64,000 nucleotides of DNA, taken from Deltaproteobacteria bacterium RBG_16_64_85. Its GTDB lineage: Bacteria > Desulfobacterota > Deferrimicrobia > Deferrimicrobiales > Deferrimicrobiaceae. Numbering within the stretch: position 1 is the first letter of the stretch; each line of letters starts with the position of its first letter. Position numbers and translations under genes: made by a program. Of this stretch, positions 52,702-59,847 are shown one piece after another. Location of the stretch: positions 22,284 through 86,283 of the forward strand of contig MGQW01000092.1 of assembly GCA_001798885.1 (NCBI GenBank). Reading direction: 5' to 3'. The notes beneath the pieces are model-generated. The model had not been told where the DNA came from. It did no database searches and was given only the letters and a program-made list of their open reading frames with translations.

Positions 52702-53979
52702 ATGGTCGACCGGAAGCGCGGGTTCTACGACGAGGAGCAGGAGAAGATGTCCTCAAGGGAACGGGCGGGATTCTTGCGGCGCATCCTCCGGGAGACGGTT
52801 CAGTACGCCTACGAGAAGGCGCCCGCAGCACGAAGGAAGATGGACGAGGCAGGCGTCCACCCGAACGACATCCAGGACGTCGCAGACCTGGCGAAGATCC
52901 CCCTCACGCGGAAGGCCGACCTGAAGAACATCCAGAAAACGGAGCTGCCCTTCGGGGGACTGGCGGCAGTCCCGCCCCGCGGAATGCGCCGGATCTACGT
53001 CTCACCGGGCCCGACCTTCGACCCGGAAGGTCGGGAGGAGACCCACTGGCGGTGGGAGAAGGCGTTCGTAGCGGCGGGATTCCGCCAGGGCGACATCGTC
53101 CAGAACACCTTCATGTATCACTTTTCCCCAGCGGGCCTGATGTTCGACGAGGCGCTGATCCGGATCGGCTGCACGGTGATTCCCGCCGGCGTCGGGAACA
53201 CCGAAATGCAGGTACAGGTCCTTCGGGACTTGTGCGTCTCCGGCTATGTCGGCACCCCCTCCTTCCTGATGACCATCCTCGAGAAGGCCAAGGAGATGGG
53301 AGTCGTCCCTGGAGACGGACTCCAGCTCCTGGTGGCGCTGGTCGCCGCGGAGATGCTGCCGGAAACTCTGCGAAAGCGGTTCCAGGAGGAATTCGGAATC
53401 CAGGTCCGCCAGGCCTACGGGACGGCTGACGTCGGATCGCTCGGATACGAGTGCTTCGAGGCGAAGGGGATGCACGTCAACGACGAGATCGTGATGGAGC
53501 TGCTCGACCCGGCTACCGGAAAGCAGGTTGCTCCCGGCGAGATCGGGGAAGTTGTCGTCACCCTGCCCAACACCACCTATCCGCTCGTGCGCTTTGCCAC
53601 GGGAGACCTCTCCATCTATACGAACGACCCCTGCCCCTGCGGGCGGACCTCCGCACGGCTCCTGCGGATCGTGGGAAGAGTGGACCAGGTAACAAAGGTC
53701 AAAGGGATGTTCGTCCACCCCGAGCAGGTGGTCCAGCTCGAGAAGAAGGTCCCTGAGGTCTTCGCCGTCCAGTTGATGATCTCCCGCACCGGCCACGAGG
53801 ACCGGATGGGGATCCGCGCGATCCTGGGCGAGGGAGTCCTGCCCTCCGATGCGCTTCGGGAGAAAATTGCGGAAACGGCCCGCGAACTGACGCGCCTGCG
53901 GGGGGAAGTCGTCTTCGTGCAGGAGGCGGAGATGACCGAAAAGGAGAAGAAGATCCTCGACTCGCGGAAATGGGATTAA
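52702..53979 (+). CDS. PaaK-like (phenylacetate-CoA ligase family) protein with degenerate P-loop
   Basis: 425 residues. YGTADVGSLGYECFEAKGMH (A5, ~238), YPLVRFATGDLS (A7) and ICGRVDQVTKVKG-like hinge (LRIVGRVDQVTKVKGMFVHP) are as in PaaK. However, the Ser/Thr/Gly-rich P-loop (SSGTTG) expected near residue 100 is replaced by YVSPGPTFDPEG. It may still bind an acyl-AMP or have a changed role. ATG has GAGGAG eight bases upstream. A PaaK-like gene next to Liv genes is common in aromatic-acid and fatty-acid uptake loci. Confidence 0.87.
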   Translation: MVDRKRGFYDEEQEKMSSRERAGFLRRILRETVQYAYEKAPAARRKMDEAGVHPNDIQDVADLAKIPLTRKADLKNIQKTELPFGGLAAVPPRGMRRIYVSPGPTFDPEGREETHWRWEKAFVAAGFRQGDIVQNTFMYHFSPAGLMFDEALIRIGCTVIPAGVGNTEMQVQVLRDLCVSGYVGTPSFLMTILEKAKEMGVVPGDGLQLLVALVAAEMLPETLRKRFQEEFGIQVRQAYGTADVGSLGYECFEAKGMHVNDEIVMELLDPATGKQVAPGEIGEVVVTLPNTTYPLVRFATGDLSIYTNDPCPCGRTSARLLRIVGRVDQVTKVKGMFVHPEQVVQLEKKVPEVFAVQLMISRTGHEDRMGIRAILGEGVLPSDALREKIAETARELTRLRGEVVFVQEAEMTEKEKKILDSRKWD

Positions 53980-53999
53980 ACGGACAAGGGGGACCCACA

Positions 54000-54776
54000 A
54001 TGGAGGCTGCGACACTTAACGCACATCTCGAGAAGCACCTTCGCGTGCACACGTTTCCACTGGGGATCAAGTCCTTTAAGAAGGGAGAGCAGCTCCCCGA
54101 GAAAGTGAAAGTTCCATCTAAGCATCTTGGGATTAAGATGGCGATCTGCCAAGCGATTTCCATCGCTCGGCGCTACGGATGGGCCATGGCGTTCTCGGGG
54201 GAGGACCTTTCCTGCCCGATCGCAAAGGCTGCGTTCGGGTTCGAGGAGCGCAACGAATATTACACCTCGGGAGGCCTGGCCGACGGGATGTACGCCTCCT
54301 GCAAGGAAGCGGGGGCTCGCTTCGAAGAGGCGCTGGCCAAGTACGACACGGGCGAATACGCCTTCGTGGTCGCGGGCCCCCTGGGCCGCGTGAACTTCAT
54401 CCCCGACACGGTCCTCGTCTACGGAAATTCTGCCCAGGTGGTTCGGATCCTCAGCGCTTGCCTCTATAAAAAAGGGGGGAGCCTGAAGAGCGATTTTTCC
54501 GGTCGCGGAGACTGCACCGACATCATCATCAAGGGGAAGAAGACCGGAGAACCGCAGGTCATCCTGCCGTGCCACGGCGACCGCATCTTCGGGTTGACGG
54601 CCGACGACGAAATGGCCTTCACCTTCCCCTACGCGATGGCGCAAGAAGTGGTCGAGGGACTCGAGAAAACGCACGCAGGCGGCGTCCGCTACCCGGTCCC
54701 CATCTACCTGCGCTTCCAGGCCGAATTCCCGAAGTCCTACCAGGAACTCGAAAAACTCTGGGAAAAAACCAAATAA
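54000..54776 (+). CDS. DUF169 family protein
   Basis: 258 residues. PLGIKSFKKGEQLPEKVKVP at the N-terminus, CQAISIARRYGWAMAFSGED, SCPIAKAAFGFE and LPCHGDRIFGLTADDEMAF are DUF169 features, with conserved Cys residues that might bind metal or a cofactor. Family role unknown; frequent in anaerobes. ATG 54000 is 20 bases after the PaaK-like stop; a start at 53970 inside that gene is less likely. Ends the contiguous operon before a repeat element. Confidence 0.85.
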   Translation: MEAATLNAHLEKHLRVHTFPLGIKSFKKGEQLPEKVKVPSKHLGIKMAICQAISIARRYGWAMAFSGEDLSCPIAKAAFGFEERNEYYTSGGLADGMYASCKEAGARFEEALAKYDTGEYAFVVAGPLGRVNFIPDTVLVYGNSAQVVRILSACLYKKGGSLKSDFSGRGDCTDIIIKGKKTGEPQVILPCHGDRIFGLTADDEMAFTFPYAMAQEVVEGLEKTHAGGVRYPVPIYLRFQAEFPKSYQELEKLWEKTK

Positions 54777-54783
54777 CTTAATT

Positions 54784-54912
54784 CCGGGGACGTTCTTAAA
54801 CTTTTTAAGCATGTCCCATTTTTTTTAAGTATCTTATGAATACCAGACGTTTCCCCATGGTAAAAGGGTTAAAAGTGTGCACAGACATTAAAAAGTTTAA
54901 GAACGTCCCTGG
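54784..54912. repeat. 129-bp palindromic repeat element (MITE/REP-like)
   Basis: A perfect 22-bp inverted repeat (54787-54808 and 54888-54909) with 79 bases between, extended by three further pairs (two CG, one wobble). Arms begin GGGACGTTCTTAAACTTTTT. The inside is AT-rich, unlike neighbouring genes, and encodes nothing. A solo arm lies at 52653. Such elements are typical non-autonomous or REP-type repeats mobilised by a transposase elsewhere; no transposase is present here. Confidence 0.8.
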
Positions 54913-54927
54913 GCTTAAGTAAATTTT

Positions 54928-56127
54928 ATGTATCGACTGACGCCGAAAGAAGAAATCAGCGCGAGGATCGGCGCGCTGCGGGTGAAACTGACGCAGGCTG
55001 GCCTGGACGGGGCGGTCATCGTCCAGAACCCCGACCTGTTCTACTTCGCCGGCTCCATCCAGCAGGGAATCCTCGTCATTCCCGCCGCCAAGGAACCGGT
55101 CTACTTCGTCCGCAAGGTGTACGAGAGGGCGGTCGCCGAGTCGCCGGTCGAGATCATCGTAAAGATCTCCGGCTTGAAGGATATTCCGGCCTGGCTCGGG
55201 AAGAAGGGGATTTCCTTCCGATCATTGGGTTTCGAGATGGACGTGATGCCCGTCCTGACCTTCAACCGCTACGCGGCGCTCTTCCCCGGCGTCAGGACGG
55301 AGGACATTTCCGGCGCCGTCCGGGAGATCCGTGCCGTCAAGGGGCCCTCCGAGATCGAAGCCATGCGGAGCTGCGGGAAGATGCTCTCCGCGCTGCTTTC
55401 CGAGGCGCGGAAGCAGATCCGGCCCGGAATGACCGAGATGGAGCTCCAGGGGATCCTGCAGGGAAAGGCGATCGCGGGCGGTCATACGACCATCACCCGG
55501 ATGCGCGCCTGGAACCAGGAGGTGGGCCTGGGATGCGTCATCTCCGGCCCCGATGCGGCCGTGCCGTCCTACGCCGACTTCCCCACCGCCGGAAAGGGGA
55601 CATCCCCGTACGTCCCGACAGGGCAGGGATACCGCGCTTTCGGGAAAAACGAGCCGATCATCGTCGACGTCATGTGGGCCCAGGGCGGCTACCTGGTCGA
55701 CATGGCCAGGACGTACGTCATCGGGGCCCTGCCGGAGAAGATGACGATGGCCCACGCGCTGGCGGTCAAGGTTCTGCGGAACATCGAAAGCGCGATCCGC
55801 CCGGGGGCCGCGGCGGGGGACCTTTATGAAATCGGAATGGAGATGGCCTCCCACAGTCCGTTTGCCGCTAACTTCATGGGCCCGCCGGGGTACAATGTCA
55901 AGTTCATCGGGCACGGCATCGGCATCGAGGCGGACGAGTTCCCCTTCATCGCGAAGGGATCGAAGACCGTCCTGGCGCAAGGGATGACGTTTGCCATGGA
56001 GCCCAAGTTCGTCTTCCCCGGAGAGGGGGCGGTGGGGCTGGAAAACGCCTATCTCGTCACCGAAACCGGGTTCGAGAAACTGACTCCGATGGAGGAAGAG
56101 GTCCTTGCCTGCGCCGTCGGGGCTTGA
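54928..56127 (+). CDS. M24-family aminopeptidase (Xaa-Pro-type)
   Basis: 399 residues. Creatinase-like N-terminal domain (about 1-140), then a pita-bread domain with metal ligands Asp247 and Asp258 (IVDVMWAQGGYLVDMART), the GHGIGIEADEFPF His and two Glu in MTFAMEPKFVF and VGLENAYLVTE. It cleaves N-terminal residues before proline or a related bond. The ATG lies 15 bases after the repeat element and has no clear Shine-Dalgarno, so the element may have displaced its original leader. Confidence 0.9.
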   Translation: MYRLTPKEEISARIGALRVKLTQAGLDGAVIVQNPDLFYFAGSIQQGILVIPAAKEPVYFVRKVYERAVAESPVEIIVKISGLKDIPAWLGKKGISFRSLGFEMDVMPVLTFNRYAALFPGVRTEDISGAVREIRAVKGPSEIEAMRSCGKMLSALLSEARKQIRPGMTEMELQGILQGKAIAGGHTTITRMRAWNQEVGLGCVISGPDAAVPSYADFPTAGKGTSPYVPTGQGYRAFGKNEPIIVDVMWAQGGYLVDMARTYVIGALPEKMTMAHALAVKVLRNIESAIRPGAAAGDLYEIGMEMASHSPFAANFMGPPGYNVKFIGHGIGIEADEFPFIAKGSKTVLAQGMTFAMEPKFVFPGEGAVGLENAYLVTETGFEKLTPMEEEVLACAVGA

Positions 56128-56145
56128 AGAAGGGAGAGAAACGCC

Positions 56146-56706
56146 GTGGCCGATTTCCTGAACCGTGAGAATGCACTTCTCCTCGTGGTGGACGTGCAGG
56201 AGAAGCTTGTGCCGGCGATCCACAAGGATCTGTACCCGCCGGCCCTTAGAAACATGCAGGTCATGATCGAGACGGCGGGCACGCTTGGGCTGCCGATCCT
56301 CCTGACGGAGCAGTATCCGAAGGGCCTGGGCCCGACAGTGTCGGAGATCCTGCGCCCCCTGGAAGGAAAGCGGTACCAAAGGATCGAGAAGGTAACCTTC
56401 AGCTGCGCCCGGGACGAGGGGTTCCTGCAGGCGGTGGCGGCCGCAGGACGGAAGCAGGTGGTGATCGTCGGGATGGAGACCCACGTCTGCGTCTACCAGA
56501 CGTCGGTGGACCTGACCCGTGCGGGGTATTCCGTCTTCGTCCTGGACGACGCGGTCTCCTCGCGTTTCCTGCACAACTACCAAAGCGGCCTTCAGGCGCT
56601 TCGCGACGCCGGCTGCACCGTCTTCAGCACGGAAACGGCAGTTTTCCAGCTGCTCAAAGTGGCGGCGACGCCCGAATTCAAGAAGGTGGTGTCGCTGATT
56701 CGATGA
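56146..56706 (+). CDS. Isochorismatase-like cysteine hydrolase
   Basis: 186 residues. The Asp-Lys-Cys triad is Asp16 (LLLVVDVQEKL), Lys82 (RIEKVTFSC) and Cys115 (GMETHVCVYQTSVDL). Substrate not predictable: the family includes nicotinamidases, isochorismatases and YcaC-like hydrolases. GTG start with GAAGGGAGAG upstream, 18 bases after the M24 gene; overlaps the next gene by four bases. Confidence 0.9.
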   Translation: MADFLNRENALLLVVDVQEKLVPAIHKDLYPPALRNMQVMIETAGTLGLPILLTEQYPKGLGPTVSEILRPLEGKRYQRIEKVTFSCARDEGFLQAVAAAGRKQVVIVGMETHVCVYQTSVDLTRAGYSVFVLDDAVSSRFLHNYQSGLQALRDAGCTVFSTETAVFQLLKVAATPEFKKVVSLIR

Positions 56707-58226
56707 GGGCGCGTCTTCTTCTCGCCGCCGCCGTTGCGGCTTCCTGCCTGCTGGCGATCGGCACAGCGCGAGGGGCGCGCCAGACAGTTGCGTTTTTTCC
56801 CCTGCAGAACCTGTCCGACAACACAGCCGCGGACGATATCTCCCGCCTCGGACAGGCGCTGAAGGAAAGGCTTCAGGACCGGCTCGACGTTCAAGCGGTC
56901 CCCATCGAGGGAGCGCAGGACCCCTCCCGAATCCGGAAGAGAGCCCGCAGCCTCGGCGCCACTTACATCCTGACCGGCGCGGTTTCGCGCATCGGGCGGA
57001 CGATCACACTGGACCTCACCCTCGCCGCGACGGAAGATCCGGGCAAGGGAAGGACCGTCGTGGTCAATGCCGTGGACAACGGAGCGCAGGCCGGAACGGA
57101 ATTGCGACCTGCCATTAACCGGTTGGCCATCGAAGCCGCATCGAAGCTTAAATACCTGTTCTTCGGGGATGAAGTGATCGGGGAGGGCAAGGAGCGGCGC
57201 AAGATCCCCAAGCTCACAGGGACAATCTCCCGCAGCCGGAACGTTCCCGGCGACGTTGTCTCGGTCGCCTGGGGAGACACGGACCGCAACGGAAAAATGG
57301 AGGTGATCGCCGCGACCACGGACGGGATCGCGGTATACGGCGTGGAAGGGGACGACCTGGTCGAGAAAGCCCGCATCCCCGATGCGGGGGAAGGCTTCAT
57401 CCACGTGGACACAGCTGACCTTAACCGGAACGGCGTGGCCGAGATTATCGCGGTCCGGTACGTGACAGGGAAGGCATTGTCCGACATCTGGGAGTACGAC
57501 GGCAAACAATACCAACGGATCGCCCGCGACATCCCTTATTTCCTTCGGGCGTTGGATATCGGAAAGGAAGGGATCGTCCTCGTCGGGCAGGAGTCCGACC
57601 CCGTCGCGATTTTCAAGGGGCCCGTCTATCGCCTGGCGCTCTCCCAGCTCGGGCCTGGGGGACGCAAAGAAAAAGGGACCCCCCTCCCGCTGATCGAGGG
57701 GACGTGGATCTATTCCTTCACCACCCTCAAGAAGGGCGGGAGCGTAAGATTCGTCACACTTGGAGACAGAGACCGCCTGGTCCTGCTGGATGGGAACGGG
57801 AAAAAGCTGTGGGAGAGCGTCGATGCCGTTTCCGGAACGGAAACGGCCCTGGACGCCCTGCTCAGCCCCTCCGGCAAACCGGAGCTGGCGGTGGGAACGA
57901 AACGGCTCTATCTCCCCAACCGCCTCTTCGGCGTCGACCTTCTTGGCGACAAGAACGACGAGCTCATCGTTCTCAATAACCTCGTCACGGCCGGGGGATT
58001 CTTCGAGAACCTCCGCGTTTTCTCAAACGCCGAGGCATTGTGTTTCGCACAGGACGGCGACTCTCTGCAGCTCGCATGGCGGACACCGCAGACCGGCAGC
58101 TCCGCCCGGGACGCCTTCATCGACTTTTCGCAGGGCGGCAAGCCGTTCCGGATCGGCGTCGCCTCCATCGACAAGGGGAAGATCCTCGGAAAGTTCGGGG
58201 AGTGGCGCGTACTATGGCTGAAATGA
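56703..58226 (+). CDS. Secreted VCBS/FG-GAP-like repeat protein
   Basis: 507 residues. Signal peptide (about 1-26), then a TolB-N/FlgO-like segment (VAFFPLQNLSDNTAADDI, TYILTGAVSRIGRTITL) that typically reports summed gene products in the periplasm. The remainder is a beta-propeller with calcium-type loops: WGDTDRNGKMEVIAA, DTADLNRNGVAEIIAV and DLLGDKNDELIVLNN. The role is unknown; possibly envelope or surface integrity. Confidence 0.8.
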   Translation: MRARLLLAAAVAASCLLAIGTARGARQTVAFFPLQNLSDNTAADDISRLGQALKERLQDRLDVQAVPIEGAQDPSRIRKRARSLGATYILTGAVSRIGRTITLDLTLAATEDPGKGRTVVVNAVDNGAQAGTELRPAINRLAIEAASKLKYLFFGDEVIGEGKERRKIPKLTGTISRSRNVPGDVVSVAWGDTDRNGKMEVIAATTDGIAVYGVEGDDLVEKARIPDAGEGFIHVDTADLNRNGVAEIIAVRYVTGKALSDIWEYDGKQYQRIARDIPYFLRALDIGKEGIVLVGQESDPVAIFKGPVYRLALSQLGPGGRKEKGTPLPLIEGTWIYSFTTLKKGGSVRFVTLGDRDRLVLLDGNGKKLWESVDAVSGTETALDALLSPSGKPELAVGTKRLYLPNRLFGVDLLGDKNDELIVLNNLVTAGGFFENLRVFSNAEALCFAQDGDSLQLAWRTPQTGSSARDAFIDFSQGGKPFRIGVASIDKGKILGKFGEWRVLWLK

Positions 58227-58229
58227 GTA

Positions 58230-58238
58230 TGGTATAAT
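58230..58238 (+). promoter_or_regulatory. Extended -10 promoter of the tRNA gene
   Basis: TGGTATAAT (58230-58238) is a perfect extended -10 element; the -35 region is poor. It lies within 20 bases of the 5' end of the tRNA, and straddles the last bases before and after the stop of the preceding gene. Confidence 0.65.
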
Positions 58239-58257
58239 TTAAAGTTACTGCCAGCGT

Positions 58258-58334
58258 GGCGGTGTAGCTCAGATGGTGAGAGCATGCGGCTCATATCCGC
58301 AGTGTCCGGGGTTCAAGTCCCTGCACCGCCACCA
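58258..58334 (+). tRNA. tRNA-Met (anticodon CAT)
   Basis: 77 bases with encoded CCA. The acceptor stem GGCGGTG (58258-58264) pairs perfectly with CACCGCC (58324-58330), discriminator A. D arm GCTCAGATGGTGAGAGC, anticodon stem TGCGG/CCGCA with loop CTCATAT, and T arm with GTTCAAGTC are all present. The first pair G-C rules out the initiator. CAT could in principle be tRNA-Ile2 (lysidine-modified), but the body resembles delta-proteobacterial elongator tRNA-Met. Confidence 0.9.
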
Positions 58335-58458
58335 GTCTTTTCTCATTGGCACACATTAGGGAATTGAACCCGGTTTCCCCCTACCCTATTTGATTCTTCC
58401 TGATTAATGGTTCTTGATACGATGTAATGCGGAATCGTTCCCATTTTCGGAGATACCT

Positions 58459-59616
58459 ATGGTATTATTTTCCCATATGAATTGTCTTCGCGTTCTCCTC
58501 ATCGACGACGATGCGAAATTTCTTGCCCAGACAAAGGAAATACTTTCCCGGGAGAAATATTCCGTAACCACTGTGAACAATTATGAAAAGGCTGCGGCAC
58601 ACCTTCGCAGGGCAAAGGGGAAGACCGTCATCCTTTCGGAATTGAACGTCGGGAAGCAATCCGGGCTGACCTTCCTGGAAGACACTCTCCGAAAGTACCC
58701 GTATCTTCCATTCATCTTTGTGTCCAAATCGCCAACGCTGGAATCGGTTATCGAAGCTTTGAAGCAGGGGGCCTACGATTTTCTGAGGAAGCCGATCGCC
58801 TCGGACATCCTGCGGCACTCGGTCGCGCGGTCCGTCGAGAAACTTAATTTGAGCCTGGAGACCGAAAAGCTCGAGAAGGAAGCGCGCGACCGGCTCTCCC
58901 GCCTGCAGGCCGAGCTGAAAGATGGCAGGCTCCAGAGCTCCTACAAGGGGTTCCTGATCTCCATGGCGGGACACGATTTCCAGTCGATCCTGACGGTCCT
59001 TGACGGGTATTTCCAGATCCTCAAGGAAAAGTGTGGCGACTGCCAGAAAGCCGATTCCATACAATTCCAGGACCAGGCTGTCCGCACAATCCTTCGTCTG
59101 AAGACGATGGCCAATACGCTGCTGGATTACGAGGCCGCGGAGAGAGGACAGATCCGGATCCAATCGAAGCCATTCGAGCTCGATACGCTCCTCCAGGAAT
59201 GCGCTGCGTTTTACCGCCCTTATGCCGCACAGAAGCAGGTCAGAATCTCCATGGAAGGTGAGTTGCCGAGGCTCAAGGCAAAGGGGGACTCGGAAAGGGT
59301 GTTTCAGATCCTGGACAACTTGCTTTATAACGCCATCAAGTTCACCCCTCCGAACGGAGAGGTCCGGATAGGAGCGAGGGCGGAGGATAACAAGTCCGTC
59401 ACTTTCTGGATACAAGACACCGGAGTCGGAATCCACAAGTCACAACTGGAAAAGATCTTCACCGAGAAGCAGATCGTGGCCAGCAAGGACGCCAGCGCAA
59501 GGATCGGACTGGGGCTGAGCATCTGCCGAAAATTAATCGAGATCCAGAACGGGAAGATTTGGTTGGAAAGCGCGCCAGGGAAGGGAACCAAAGTTTTGCT
59601 CTCTCTTCTTGTATAA
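58459..59616 (+). CDS. Hybrid receiver-histidine kinase with Glu in place of the phospho-acceptor Asp
   Basis: 385 residues, cytoplasmic. An N-terminal receiver (about 9-128) keeps the acidic pocket (VLLIDDD) and Lys (FLRKPI), but the acceptor position reads VILSELNVG, with Glu61 replacing Asp. A coiled coil (~130-165) precedes a HisKA domain with GHDFQSIL, which has the phospho-His but lacks the usual Pro. The HATPase has ILDNLLYNAIKFTP (N box), DTGVGIHKSQLEKIF (G1) and RIGLGLSICRKL (G2). ATG 58459 has GGAG six bases upstream; a TTG at 58414 is an unsupported extension. Followed after 231 bases by a sigma-54 response regulator, its likely partner. Confidence 0.88.
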   Translation: MVLFSHMNCLRVLLIDDDAKFLAQTKEILSREKYSVTTVNNYEKAAAHLRRAKGKTVILSELNVGKQSGLTFLEDTLRKYPYLPFIFVSKSPTLESVIEALKQGAYDFLRKPIASDILRHSVARSVEKLNLSLETEKLEKEARDRLSRLQAELKDGRLQSSYKGFLISMAGHDFQSILTVLDGYFQILKEKCGDCQKADSIQFQDQAVRTILRLKTMANTLLDYEAAERGQIRIQSKPFELDTLLQECAAFYRPYAAQKQVRISMEGELPRLKAKGDSERVFQILDNLLYNAIKFTPPNGEVRIGARAEDNKSVTFWIQDTGVGIHKSQLEKIFTEKQIVASKDASARIGLGLSICRKLIEIQNGKIWLESAPGKGTKVLLSLLV

Positions 59617-59697
59617 TTATTTTCCCACCAAAAGGAAATAATTTCCACACTTTGGCCTTTTTATTCTACTCTTTAGGGCAATAACATCTCAAGCGGA

Positions 59698-59715
59698 GAT
59701 TTCCTTGGGGAAATC
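59698..59715. promoter_or_regulatory. Candidate upstream activator site
   Basis: GATTTCC TTGG GGAAATC, seven-base perfect arms, centred about 85 bases before the sigma-54 promoter. The distance and symmetry fit an enhancer site for an NtrC-type activator. Confidence 0.4.
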
Positions 59716-59790
59716 ACACCCCGCAATAACTCTTTTAATAATGGCGCGATATGTGAATTTGTGAAAGTTATTTGCCGATATGGGTAAGGG

Positions 59791-59806
59791 AGGCACGAGG
59801 TTTGCT
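59791..59806 (+). promoter_or_regulatory. sigma-54 (RpoN) promoter of the response regulator
   Basis: AGGCACGAGGTTTGCT matches TGGCACG-N4-TTGCW except for the first base; the invariant GG (59792-59793) and GC (59804-59805) are exactly ten bases apart. The transcription start is predicted near 59817, 31 bases before the ATG. Confidence 0.75.
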
Positions 59807-59847
59807 GAGGTTAGGCTAGACTCGGGAGGGAACGCGGGAGGGAACGA

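Noticed and set aside
58335..58458. Integrative element at the 3' end of the tRNA
   Set aside because: No integrase, no repeated tRNA end and no change in gene content; the next genes look native.
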